The position numbers and the translations under genes were made by a program. From an uncultured Eubacteriales bacterium (GTDB lineage Bacteria > Bacillota > Clostridia > TANB77 > CAG-508), in assembly GCA_902766085.1 (NCBI GenBank), contig CACXCH010000006.1, positions 1-18,612 of the forward strand: 18,612 nucleotides of DNA, in the 5' to 3' direction. The notes below the pieces were generated by a model. It had not been told where the DNA came from. It saw only the letters and a program-made list of their open reading frames with translations, and did not search any database. Of this stretch, positions 5,851 through 13,841 are shown in pieces (position 1 is the first letter of the stretch; each line of letters begins with the position of its first letter).

Positions 5851-8004
5851 ATGAAGAAAATTGTTTTAAACATAGAAGGTATGACGTGCAGTGCTTGCTC
5901 TAACGGACTTGAAAAATATTTAAATAGACAAAAAGGAATAAAGGAAGCATCTGTCAACTTGGTTTTAGCCACAGCTTTAATTGAGTATGATGAAAATATA
6001 GTAAGCAGAGCGGATTTAGATAGATTTGTTAAAGAAGCAGGATTTAAAAGTGCAGGAGAAAATAATGGTAAAAAAGAATCTAAAAATAATATTAAAAAAT
6101 TAATTGTATTTGCTATTCTAGCTGTTTTACAAATGTATATATCTATGGGATATATGATAAATTTGCCTATTCCAAAAGTTATAAGTATAAAGTATTATCC
6201 TGTAAACTATGGAATAATATTAATGGGAATTTCAGTTGCATTTTTAGTTTATGGACTTGACATTATTGAAAATGGAATAAAAAATATTATACATAAAATG
6301 CCTAATATGGATTCACTTGTTGGAATTGGAGTTTGTGTTAATTTTCTTTATAGTGTTTACAATTTGATATTGGTAATGAATGGAAACACAGCAAGTGTAC
6401 ACAACTTGTATTTTGAAGCGTCTAGTATGATTATACTATTTGTTAAGATTGGTAGAGCAATTGATAAAAATAATAAATCAAAAGCTGTGGAAACTATTAA
6501 GAATCTAGTAACAATTACTCCAAAATATGGAACTATTTTAATAGATGGTGAAACAAAAGAAGTTACTATTAATGAAATAAAAAAGGGAAACACTGTAGTG
6601 TGCAAACCTGGAGATAAAATTGCTGTTGATGGAACAATAACTAAAGGAACAACTCATACAGATGAATCATTTATAACAGGAGAAAGCAAACCAGTATCTA
6701 AAAAGGTTGGAGATAAAGTAATTGCTGGTAGCATAAATTATGATGGATATATTGAATATACTGCTGAAAAAATCGGAAAAAATTCAAGTATTTCGAATAT
6801 AGTGGATATGGTTGTAGAGGCTACAAATACTAAGGCTCCAATTGCAAGAGCTGCTGACAAAATAAGCGGATATTTTGTTCCTGCTATATTTATAATAGCT
6901 TTAATTTCTTTTATATTAAATTATATACTATTTAAAGACGTTTCAAGGAGCATTAATTCACTTGTTTCTGTTCTTGTTGTTGCTTGCCCTTGTGCTCTAG
7001 GCCTAGCAACTCCACTTGCAATGGTAATTTCCATTGGAAAATGCAGTAAAAAAGGCGTTTTAGTTAAATCAAGTGAAAGTTTAGAGGCAATAAATAGAAT
7101 TGACACTGTAGTTTTTGATAAAACTGGAACATTAACTTATGGAAAATTAAAAATAAATGAAAAAGAACTTTCAGAAGAATATCTTGAAATTTTACAAAAG
7201 TTAGAAGCAAACTCTAATCATCCAATCGCAAAAGCTATATGTGAAAATAAAAAGATTGTTCCCGCTGATAACTTGCAAGAAGTAGCTGGGTATGGAATTT
7301 CAGGAATAGTTAATGGAAAAAAGTATTATGCAGGAAATGGAAAATTTGTAATTAAAGTTAATAACAAAATGCAAAACAGATTTTATAATTCTGAATTAAA
7401 ATATCAAAGAAATGGAGAGACAATAGTTTATTTATTTACAGAAGATGAAACATTAGGCATTATAGGATTATCAGATACAGTTAGAGAAAATATGAAAGAT
7501 GTTATTAGTAACTTAAAATTTATAAACAAAAAAGTAGTTATGCTAACTGGAGACAATGAGAATGTTGCGAAAAAAATTGCCGAAAAGCTAGATATAACTG
7601 AAATATATAGTGATGTAACACCATCGGAAAAACTAGAAAAAGTAAAAGAAATTAACAAGAACAAAAATTGCATTATGGTAGGAGATGGAATAAATGATAG
7701 CCCTGCATTAAAAACAGCTACAATTGGGATAAGTGTTAATGGAGGCAGTGACATAAGCCAAGATTCAGCAGACATAATTTTGCTAAATGACAATATGAAT
7801 AATATATATGAATTGTTTAATATAGGCCATAAAACAATGAGAGTAATAAAGCAAAATTTGTTTTGGGCTCTGTTCTATAATATTTGTATGATACCACTTG
7901 CTACTGGACTATTAACAATATCAATAAATCCTATGATTTCAAGCCTAGCAATGACATTTAGTAGTTTAACTGTAGTATTAAATAGCTTAAGGTTACTAAA
8001 ATAA
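5851..8004 (+). CDS. copA: Cu(+)-exporting P1B-type ATPase CopA
   Basis: An integral membrane pump that exports monovalent copper using ATP. The 717 residues contain one N-terminal heavy-metal-associated domain (residues 1-70) with the metal-binding GMTCSAC motif (Cys13, Cys16). Next come a transmembrane region, the actuator loop with TGES, and the membrane CPC site at 379-381. The phosphorylated Asp is Asp423 in DKTGT, the HP motif is at His457-Pro458, and the hinge GDGIND is at 611-616. The YN in FWALFYN and the MxxSS in MISSLAMTF near the C-terminus, together with CPC, mark the P1B-1 (Cu+/Ag+) class. RBS TGAGGTG precedes the start. It has its own promoter and is followed after 42 bp by a membrane protein gene in the same direction, with which it may be co-transcribed. 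A dedicated regulator or chaperone gene is not visible. Confidence 0.95.
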   Translation: MKKIVLNIEGMTCSACSNGLEKYLNRQKGIKEASVNLVLATALIEYDENIVSRADLDRFVKEAGFKSAGENNGKKESKNNIKKLIVFAILAVLQMYISMGYMINLPIPKVISIKYYPVNYGIILMGISVAFLVYGLDIIENGIKNIIHKMPNMDSLVGIGVCVNFLYSVYNLILVMNGNTASVHNLYFEASSMIILFVKIGRAIDKNNKSKAVETIKNLVTITPKYGTILIDGETKEVTINEIKKGNTVVCKPGDKIAVDGTITKGTTHTDESFITGESKPVSKKVGDKVIAGSINYDGYIEYTAEKIGKNSSISNIVDMVVEATNTKAPIARAADKISGYFVPAIFIIALISFILNYILFKDVSRSINSLVSVLVVACPCALGLATPLAMVISIGKCSKKGVLVKSSESLEAINRIDTVVFDKTGTLTYGKLKINEKELSEEYLEILQKLEANSNHPIAKAICENKKIVPADNLQEVAGYGISGIVNGKKYYAGNGKFVIKVNNKMQNRFYNSELKYQRNGETIVYLFTEDETLGIIGLSDTVRENMKDVISNLKFINKKVVMLTGDNENVAKKIAEKLDITEIYSDVTPSEKLEKVKEINKNKNCIMVGDGINDSPALKTATIGISVNGGSDISQDSADIILLNDNMNNIYELFNIGHKTMRVIKQNLFWALFYNICMIPLATGLLTISINPMISSLAMTFSSLTVVLNSLRLLK

Positions 8005-8046
8005 AGATAAGTAGTTACAATATTTTAGCAATTAAAGGAGTAATAT

Positions 8047-9696
8047 ATGTGGAAAATTAAAGAAGTAAAGAAAAACGGGAAAAAGCATTTTAAAAATAAT
8101 ATTTGGACTTTGCTTTTGGTTACAGTTGTAATGACTATAATTGTTGGAGAATATTTTTCAAGCAACAAAGAGCTATCAAATTTAAAAATATTACAAGAAT
8201 TTATTAAAGATAGGCTAAATAACGAAACAATTCAAACATTTAAAGATGATCCAACAATTATAGTGGATGAATACTTTGAAGAGGCAATAAGTAATTTTAT
8301 TTCAAATAGAAGTGAAGGATTAATTGAACAATACAATCAAAAACATAACGTATACAAAGGTGTAGCATATACTATTTTTAATGCATTTACGATTGGGCAA
8401 AACCAATTAAAAGAAATTGTAAATTCAATTTGGAATAGTCCGAGCAGAAATGTACTTCAAAATGTAATAATAATTACATTTGCATTTATTGCTCTTGGAC
8501 TAAAAATTCTAGTTTCAAACCCAATACTTGTTGGAGAAAGTAGAATTTATTTAGAGAGTATAAATTACAGAAAAACAAAAATTAGAAGACTTCTTTATCC
8601 ATTTAGAAAAAATAGATACAAAAACATTGTTTTAGCTATTTTGCTTATGCACATATACAAATTCTTCTGGAATCTTACGATCATAGGGGGATTTATAAAA
8701 AATTATTCATATAAAATGGTAACATATATTATGGCTGAAAACCCAACAATAAAACCAAAGGATGCAATAAGAATGTCAAGAGAAATGATGAATGGAGCTA
8801 AATGGCAATTCTTTAAACTTGATTTATCTTTTTTAGGATGGAACATTTTATCAATATGTACTTTTGGAATTTCAGGGCTATATTCTTCACCATACTACAA
8901 ATCAACAACAACTGAAGTGTATAACAAGATGCGCAAAGAATACAAAGAGAAAAAATTATACAATTATGAACTACTAAATGATGATATTTTATTTGATAGA
9001 GAACTATTGAAAACAAAATATGCTAATATGTCATTAGAGGATATTGAAAGCATACAAAATTATCCCGGAACTTTTGCTATAAACACAAAAAATAGACCAC
9101 AATTTGAATTTCACCACCAATATGATTTAGTATCACTTATTCTACTATTTTTCGTTTTCTCAATCGCAGGATGGTGCTGGGAAGTATTGCTATTTATATT
9201 TAGAGATGGTGTATTTGTAAATAGAGGAACCCTTTATGGACCTTGGCTACCAATATATGGAGTTGGATGTACATTATTTATTATATTGTTGCAAATTGGT
9301 GGAGAAAAAAACAGTTTATCAAAGATTTCAAATAAACCATTTTTGGTATTTATTGCAATAGCTGTTGTAGCCTCAATAATTGAATATTTTTCATCTTTTT
9401 GGCTAGAAGCGATGACAGGAATGAAATATTGGAGCTATGATGGAATATTTATGAACTTAAATGGAAGAATTTGCCTAGAAGGAGCTATATTTTTTGGACT
9501 AGGAGGAAGCTTCTGCTACTATATTGTTGCACCATTTATTCATAAAAAAATGAGTAAAATTTCTCAGGAAAAAAAGATAATAGTATGCATAGTTTTAATT
9601 GTATTAATGACACTTGACAAATGTATAACTTTGGTGTATCCTCATCAAGGCGAAGGCATAACCGAAAATGTAATAACATACAACCAAGAGAAATAA
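8047..9696 (+). CDS. two-domain membrane protein: DUF975-like plus CmpB-like (putative ABC-transporter type IV) domain
   Basis: An integral membrane protein of unknown function, 549 residues. The N-terminal part (1-300) resembles the DUF975 family. A membrane segment lies near 19-35, an extracytoplasmic-looking stretch spans about 36-135, and further segments follow. The family pattern KNYSYKMVTYIMAENP, DAIRMSREMMNGAKW and LDLSFLGWNILSICTFGI lies at about 218-275. After a charged linker (295-355), residues 358-530 form a second hydrophobic domain. It carries the PF06541-type pattern FSIAGWCWEVLL, NRGTLYGPWLPIYGVG, EYFSSFWLE, YWSYDGIFMNLNGRICLEG and FGLGG. Members of both families are often annotated as transport-related, without proof. 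RBS AAAGGAG precedes the start. It lies 42 bp after copA and 18 bp before the radical SAM gene, so operon membership is likely. Domain assignment is from memory of the families. Confidence 0.8.
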   Translation: MWKIKEVKKNGKKHFKNNIWTLLLVTVVMTIIVGEYFSSNKELSNLKILQEFIKDRLNNETIQTFKDDPTIIVDEYFEEAISNFISNRSEGLIEQYNQKHNVYKGVAYTIFNAFTIGQNQLKEIVNSIWNSPSRNVLQNVIIITFAFIALGLKILVSNPILVGESRIYLESINYRKTKIRRLLYPFRKNRYKNIVLAILLMHIYKFFWNLTIIGGFIKNYSYKMVTYIMAENPTIKPKDAIRMSREMMNGAKWQFFKLDLSFLGWNILSICTFGISGLYSSPYYKSTTTEVYNKMRKEYKEKKLYNYELLNDDILFDRELLKTKYANMSLEDIESIQNYPGTFAINTKNRPQFEFHHQYDLVSLILLFFVFSIAGWCWEVLLFIFRDGVFVNRGTLYGPWLPIYGVGCTLFIILLQIGGEKNSLSKISNKPFLVFIAIAVVASIIEYFSSFWLEAMTGMKYWSYDGIFMNLNGRICLEGAIFFGLGGSFCYYIVAPFIHKKMSKISQEKKIIVCIVLIVLMTLDKCITLVYPHQGEGITENVITYNQEK

Positions 9697-9714
9697 AATA
9701 GGAGGGATAGTTAA

Positions 9715-11145
9715 ATGAAAGAAAACTCTTTATCACATAAAATGGAGAGAAAGGCTGCTGAAGTTATCATTGATAATTTCATAAAAAATTATAAAAAAGA
9801 TAATGAAAAAGCATTACTAAGTTTAGTAGATTATGTTGAGAAATTTTATGGGGATTCTTATCCAAAAGAAACTTACGATAGCTTCCGTACAAAGCTAAAG
9901 AATCCAGAATATAAATGGAGAAAATTTTTAGATAAACTTGTTGATGAAATTGATCCACACGTACTAAAAACTATTTTACTTAACCTTGTTTATGAATCAT
10001 TCTTTAGAGGAACCAAAACAATTAGAGCAAATCGTGTAAAATACAATTGCAATATACCTTGGTTAATTTTATTTGATCCAACATCAGCTTGTAATATGCA
10101 TTGCACAGGATGTTGGGCAGGCGAGTATGGAAATAAACATAATTTAACTTATGATGATATGGACAAAATAGTTACTGAGGGAAAAGAACTTGGCCCACAT
10201 TTATATATGTTAACAGGGGGAGAACCTCTAGTTAGAAAAGCTGACATTTTAAAATTAGCTGAAAAGCACAATGATTGTGTATTTTCAATTTATACAAACT
10301 CTACATTAATTGATGAAGAATTTTGCAAACAAGTTCAAAAACTTGGAAATATATCTTTTAACCTTTCAATTGAAGGAACAAAAGAAACAAATGATGGCAG
10401 ACGTGGTGAAGGACACTATGATGCTGTAATGAATGCAATGAAGCTATTAAAAAAATATGGAATTATTTTTGGAACATCAATTTGTTATACTAGAGCTAAC
10501 ATTGAAGCGGTAACTAATGATGACTTTTTTAAAATGTTAGTTGACAATGGAGTTAGATTCAGTTTCTTCTTCCATTATATGCCAGTTGGAAATAATGCTG
10601 CTCCAGATTTGTTACCAACACCAGAACAAAGAGAATATATGATTAAAAGAATTCGTGAAATTCGTTCTGATGATAACAAAACACTATTATTCCCAATGGA
10701 TTTTCAAAATGATGGCGAATATGTTGGAGGATGCATAGCTGGAGGACGTAACTATTTTCACATTAATTCTGCAGGAGACGCAGAACCTTGTGTATTTATA
10801 CACTATTCAAATGCTAATATTCACGACAAGTCAATACTTGAAATATTACAGAGCCCTCTATTTATGGCTTATCACGATGGTCAGCCATTCAACCATAATC
10901 ATTTACGCCCTTGCCCAATGCTTGAAAATCCTGAAATATTACGTAAAATGGTTAAAGAGACAGGGGCACATTCAACAGACCTAGAATCACCTGAAGATGT
11001 TGACCATTTATGTGATAAATGCGAAGAATATGCTAAAAATTGGAAACCAGATGCAGAAAAGATATGGCATTCATACAAACACAAAAAACATTCATATCAA
11101 AACTATAAGAAAGAAAACCAATATGACGAAAGCAAAGAAGCATAA
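9715..11145 (+). CDS. radical SAM protein with SPASM-like C-terminal cysteines
   Basis: A predicted cytoplasmic S-adenosylmethionine radical enzyme of unknown substrate, 476 residues. Residues 1-110 form a helical leader domain. The radical SAM core begins with DPTSACNMHCTGCWAGEYG. Cys126, Cys130 and Cys133 make the CxxxCxxC site for the 4Fe-4S cluster, followed by a TGGEP SAM-binding motif at 167-171. The C-terminal region contains further cysteines suited to auxiliary iron-sulfur clusters: Cys340 (GGCIAGGRNYFHIN), Cys359 (AEPCVFIHYSNANI), Cys400, Cys433 and Cys436 (HLCDKC). I recognise this as a well-conserved Firmicutes radical SAM family without an assigned reaction. No precursor peptide gene is adjacent, so a peptide-modifying role is not supported. 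AGGAGGG (9700-9706) precedes the start. It lies last in the copA-membrane protein-radical SAM run. Confidence 0.92.
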   Translation: MKENSLSHKMERKAAEVIIDNFIKNYKKDNEKALLSLVDYVEKFYGDSYPKETYDSFRTKLKNPEYKWRKFLDKLVDEIDPHVLKTILLNLVYESFFRGTKTIRANRVKYNCNIPWLILFDPTSACNMHCTGCWAGEYGNKHNLTYDDMDKIVTEGKELGPHLYMLTGGEPLVRKADILKLAEKHNDCVFSIYTNSTLIDEEFCKQVQKLGNISFNLSIEGTKETNDGRRGEGHYDAVMNAMKLLKKYGIIFGTSICYTRANIEAVTNDDFFKMLVDNGVRFSFFFHYMPVGNNAAPDLLPTPEQREYMIKRIREIRSDDNKTLLFPMDFQNDGEYVGGCIAGGRNYFHINSAGDAEPCVFIHYSNANIHDKSILEILQSPLFMAYHDGQPFNHNHLRPCPMLENPEILRKMVKETGAHSTDLESPEDVDHLCDKCEEYAKNWKPDAEKIWHSYKHKKHSYQNYKKENQYDESKEA

Positions 11146-11168
11146 AAAATAAGACTTAAGGGGATTAC

Positions 11169-11227
11169 TTTAAAAAAGACTATTAACAAAATACACAAAA
11201 ATATTTTGACAATGGTCTTTTTTTAAA
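11169..11227 (+). terminator. long hairpin, likely bidirectional terminator after the radical SAM gene
   Basis: The outer stem is TTTAAAAAAGAC (11169-11180) with GTCTTTTTTTAAA (11215-11227). A short ATT/AAT helix follows, then an inner stem CAAAATA (11187-11193) with TATTTTG (11202-11208). A-runs on one side and T-runs on the other would give a U-tract on either strand. It begins 24 bases after the stop codon and is immediately followed by repeat copy 2. Confidence 0.75.
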
Positions 11228-11239
11228 GATATGTTATAA

Positions 11240-11405
11240 GTTACAGCTTTAGTAGTTTATATTTATAGAACTTTAAATTCAAAAATAAACGAAAATTTTT
11301 TTCGAAAAATACTCTTGAACATTCGTTCAAATCGCCGTATTTTTCTCAAAAAGTATTGTTTATTTTTTCATTTATAAATTAAAAAACTTCTACTAAAGCT
11401 GTAAC
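11240..11405. repeat. long structured palindromic repeat, copy 2
   Basis: The second copy of the element at 5584-5781. The core 11271-11384 aligns without gaps. The outer arm 11240-11255 (GTTACAGCTTTAGTAG) is a perfect 16-bp match to the reverse complement of 11390-11405. A TTATAA on each side (11234-11239, 11408-11413) could extend the stem past a two-base bulge. Arm sequence differs from copy 1, yet complementarity is kept. Core pairs change in a pairing-compatible way: T5680-G5685 becomes C11320-G11325, and C5656-G5713 becomes T11296-G11353. It lies in the 377-bp gap between the radical SAM gene and the tyrosine-kinase operon, between a terminator and a promoter. Confidence 0.88.
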
Positions 11406-11444
11406 TATTATAAAATAATTTTTATATAATTTTATATAGATTTA

Positions 11445-11473
11445 TTGACAAATTTACATAAATAAACTATGAT
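11445..11473 (+). promoter_or_regulatory. consensus sigma-A promoter of the tyrosine-kinase operon
   Basis: A perfect TTGACA (11445-11450) and TATGAT (11468-11473) are separated by exactly 17 bp, about 50 bp before the first gene. This is the best promoter match in the window. Confidence 0.85.
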
Positions 11474-11522
11474 AAATGTGTATTTTTTAATGAAAAAGAA
11501 CAAAAGGAAAAGAGGGAAATAA

Positions 11523-12251
11523 ATGGAAGACGATGAAGAAATTGATTTAAAAGATGTATTTTCAATGCTTATGAGTAATATAAAATTAATAGTTATTTGT
11601 ACATTGATTTTTTCAATTTTAGGAGTAATTTACATTAAATTTATAAAAGTAGCTGAATATACATCATCAGCCACATTAATTTTGGTGTCATCGAGAAGCT
11701 CAACCTATAATGATGATACAATGACCAATTCTGCGGCAATTGCAACAGATTTAAATGTTAACTCAAAATTGGTATCTACATATAGTGAGCTCATAAAAAG
11801 CAAAACTGTACTTAGAAAAGTAGAAGAAAATTTAGGAATTGATCCAAATTATGAAGATACTTTAAGAAAAAATATAAGTGTTACTTCTAAAGATGATACA
11901 GAATTAATTAGCATATCCGTTACTGACACTAACCAAGAAACAGCATACAAAGTTGCAAAGGAAATAACAAAAGTTTTTGCAGATGAAGTGGAACAAATAT
12001 ATAATATCAATAATGTTCATATTGTTGATGAAGCTGAATTTCCAGAAAGCCCATCAAATGGGAATAATTTAAAGGAAATTTTAATTTTTGCTATTATTGG
12101 CATAGTTGTAGCTATTGCGTATATCTTTTTAAAAAACGCATTAGATACCACCGTAAAGGACGAAGAAGAAATCGAGAAAATTTGTTCTTCACACGTGCTT
12201 GCTACGATACCAGAATATAATACCAAAATGGTAAAAGGAGGTAGAAAATAA
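11523..12251 (+). CDS. cpsC: CpsC-like (Wzz-family) tyrosine-kinase modulator, membrane protein
   Basis: The membrane-bound activator half of a Gram-positive bacterial tyrosine kinase. In this class the Wzz-like modulator and the ATPase are separate proteins, and the modulator's cytoplasmic tail switches on the kinase. The 242 residues show a short acidic N-terminus, a first transmembrane segment at about 19-40, and an extracellular domain with the Wzz pattern (AEYTSSATLILVSS, then helices to about 170). A proline-containing FPESPSNG stretch precedes the second transmembrane segment at about 186-205. The cytoplasmic tail contains DTTVKDEEEIEKI and LATIPEY. AGAGGG at 11511-11516 precedes the ATG. 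The stop overlaps the kinase start by one base (TAATG), so the two are translationally coupled. The cps name denotes the family; no capsule genes are adjacent. Confidence 0.87.
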   Translation: MEDDEEIDLKDVFSMLMSNIKLIVICTLIFSILGVIYIKFIKVAEYTSSATLILVSSRSSTYNDDTMTNSAAIATDLNVNSKLVSTYSELIKSKTVLRKVEENLGIDPNYEDTLRKNISVTSKDDTELISISVTDTNQETAYKVAKEITKVFADEVEQIYNINNVHIVDEAEFPESPSNGNNLKEILIFAIIGIVVAIAYIFLKNALDTTVKDEEEIEKICSSHVLATIPEYNTKMVKGGRK

Positions 12252-13759
12252 TGTCAGATTCTGAGCTAGTAACTTTTAACGAACCTAAGTCTGTAATTTC
12301 TGAGGCTTTTATAACTTTAAGAACTAATATACAGTTTATGAATGTCAACAAAAAACTAAAAACACTTCTAATAACCTCATCATTACCAGGAGAAGGAAAA
12401 TCATGGGTATCTTCTAATTTAGCAATATCTTTTGCACAACTAGGAAAAAAAGTATTATTAATTGATGCTGATTTAAGAAAAGGTAGGATAAATGAAATAT
12501 TTGAAATAAAAAGAGAACCCGGGCTTTCTAATTATTTATCTGAAACAACTGAAGAAGAAGTATTTTGGGGAGATAACTTAAAAAATATAATTAAACAAAC
12601 GTCTGAACCTAATTTGTCTGTAATTTCAGCAGGAACATTCCCACCGAATCCATCAGAACTCCTTGTTTCTTTGCAAATGAAAAAACTACTTGATGTTCTT
12701 GAACAAAACTTTGATATTGTGATTATTGATGGAACACCTTGTGAACTTATTGCTGACTCAAAAATTCTTTCAAGAATAGTTGATTCAACAATTGTTGTTA
12801 CAGAATATAATAAAACGAAAAAGGAAATTTTAAAGAGAACAATTAAAGAAATTAAAAACGTTGGAGGTAATATTATTGGAATTGTAATAAATAAAATTCC
12901 ATACAAAAGTAAGGAATATTATTACAGGACAGAATATTATTATGGCGAAAATCAACAAAACGTAAAAAACAAAAATAACGTATTAAAAATTAAAGAAAAA
13001 ATTCTGAAAAAAATTGAAAAAATAAAAGACGAGCAAAAAAAAACGAAAGCAAATGCTGAGAAAATAAAAAAAGAAAAGGCTGAAAAAGAGGAACAAGAAA
13101 AAATAGCCAAACAAGAAAGAACTAAACAAAAGGAACAAGAGAAACAGGAAAAACTAAAGCAAAGAGAGCAAGAAGAACAGGAAAAAGCAAAACAAAGAGA
13201 ACAAGAAAAACAAGAAAAAGCAAAACAAAGAGAACAAGAAAAACAAGAAAAAGAAAAGCAAAGAGAGCAAGAAGAACAAGAAAAAGCAAAGCAAAGAGAG
13301 CAAGAAGAACAAGAAAAAGCAAAACAAAGAGAACAGGCAGAGCAAGAAAAAGAAAAAATGATAGCTCATATTAAAAATATTGGCAATAAAATAGATTTAA
13401 AAGAAAAGTTTAATGAACAAATTAATAAAGTAAGAAATTTAAGAAAACAAGACACCGAAGTAAGGGAAACTCAAGATGAGAATAGCGAGGATGAATCAAA
13501 ACATGAAGAAAATTTAACTGAAATGCAAAATAAAAGTAGTGGAAAAGATTCACAATATGAAAGTTATGAAAATGAAGAACAAAGTGAAGACAATGATGAT
13601 GGAAACTATAATAAATACAGCCATGATGACAACGAAATAACTTTAAATGGAAATGAAGACACAGAAGAGAGTGACGAAAACACAGACGTAGCTAAAAAAA
13701 CAGAAATTATTAGTGAAATTAATGAATATTTAAAATCGAAAGAAAAAAAGGAAAACTAA
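12251..13759 (+). CDS. cpsD: CpsD/CapB-like bacterial tyrosine kinase with long charged-repeat C-terminal extension
   Basis: A cytoplasmic BY-kinase that autophosphorylates on a C-terminal tyrosine cluster when engaged by its membrane modulator. Residues 1-235 are a normal kinase: the oligomerisation segment EAFITLRTNIQF (19-30), Walker A PGEGKS (46-51, Lys50; Trp52 replaces the usual small residue), Walker A' LIDADLR (70-76), the Walker B region IIDGTP around Asp160, and the family motif PPNPSELL (131-138). The tyrosine cluster is Tyr223-225 and Tyr229-231, where the family normally ends. About 270 residues follow: a Lys-rich segment (236-290), seven 11-residue repeats of the type KQREQEEQEKA (291-367), and a Glu/Asp/Asn/Ser-rich acidic tail (about 395-480). 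The repeats have almost no hydrophobic residues, which suggests a stable single charged helix rather than a classic coiled coil. RBS AAAAGGAGG is at 12234-12242. Confidence 0.9.
   Translation: MSDSELVTFNEPKSVISEAFITLRTNIQFMNVNKKLKTLLITSSLPGEGKSWVSSNLAISFAQLGKKVLLIDADLRKGRINEIFEIKREPGLSNYLSETTEEEVFWGDNLKNIIKQTSEPNLSVISAGTFPPNPSELLVSLQMKKLLDVLEQNFDIVIIDGTPCELIADSKILSRIVDSTIVVTEYNKTKKEILKRTIKEIKNVGGNIIGIVINKIPYKSKEYYYRTEYYYGENQQNVKNKNNVLKIKEKILKKIEKIKDEQKKTKANAEKIKKEKAEKEEQEKIAKQERTKQKEQEKQEKLKQREQEEQEKAKQREQEKQEKAKQREQEKQEKEKQREQEEQEKAKQREQEEQEKAKQREQAEQEKEKMIAHIKNIGNKIDLKEKFNEQINKVRNLRKQDTEVRETQDENSEDESKHEENLTEMQNKSSGKDSQYESYENEEQSEDNDDGNYNKYSHDDNEITLNGNEDTEESDENTDVAKKTEIISEINEYLKSKEKKEN
13121..13351 (+). 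repeat. seven 33-bp tandem repeats inside the kinase gene
   Basis: Units start at 13121, 13154, 13187, 13220, 13253, 13286 and 13319, each exactly 33 bp (11 codons). The first is degenerate (TKQKEQEKQEK). The others read (L/A/E)KQREQE(K/E)QEK, with the last carrying Ala for the seventh residue. Because the unit is a multiple of three, copy number could change without a frameshift. Confidence 0.95.
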
Positions 13760-13773
13760 AATCAAAAATAAAG

Positions 13774-13789
13774 ATCTTAATAATAAGAT
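13774..13789 (+). other. small hairpin in the cpsD-cpsB gap
   Basis: ATCTTA (13774-13779) pairs with TAAGAT (13784-13789) around the loop ATAA. There is no T-run after it, so it is unlikely to terminate transcription fully. It may be an attenuating or RNA-processing structure, or chance in AT-rich DNA. Confidence 0.25.
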
Positions 13790-13820
13790 TTAGTACAATT
13801 AGAAATTTAAGAAAATATTT

Positions 13821-13841
13821 GGAGGATATTTAATGCAATGA
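13821..13841 (+). promoter_or_regulatory. RBS and two-codon minigene overlapping the cpsB start
   Basis: GGAGGA (13821-13826) is 6 bases from an ATG at 13833 that reads ATG CAA TGA and stops at 13841. It is 11 bases from the real ATG at 13838. The minigene stop overlaps the gene start by one base shift. Ribosomes could initiate first on the minigene and restart on cpsB. This is inference from spacing. Confidence 0.4.

Noticed and set aside
10790..10984. Second-frame open frame within the radical SAM gene
   Set aside because: It overlaps the SPASM-like region of a clearly real gene, has no RBS and no recognisable motif.
13121..13351. CRISPR-like array
   Set aside because: The 33-bp repeats are contiguous without spacers, in frame, and encode a regular peptide, so they are coding tandem repeats.
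13122..13369. Overlapping minus-strand open frames, very Leu/Phe-rich, opposite the kinase repeats
   Set aside because: They are complements of the Lys/Glu/Gln-coding 33-bp repeats, which rarely produce stops on the other strand. No RBS supports them and two frames are open at once.
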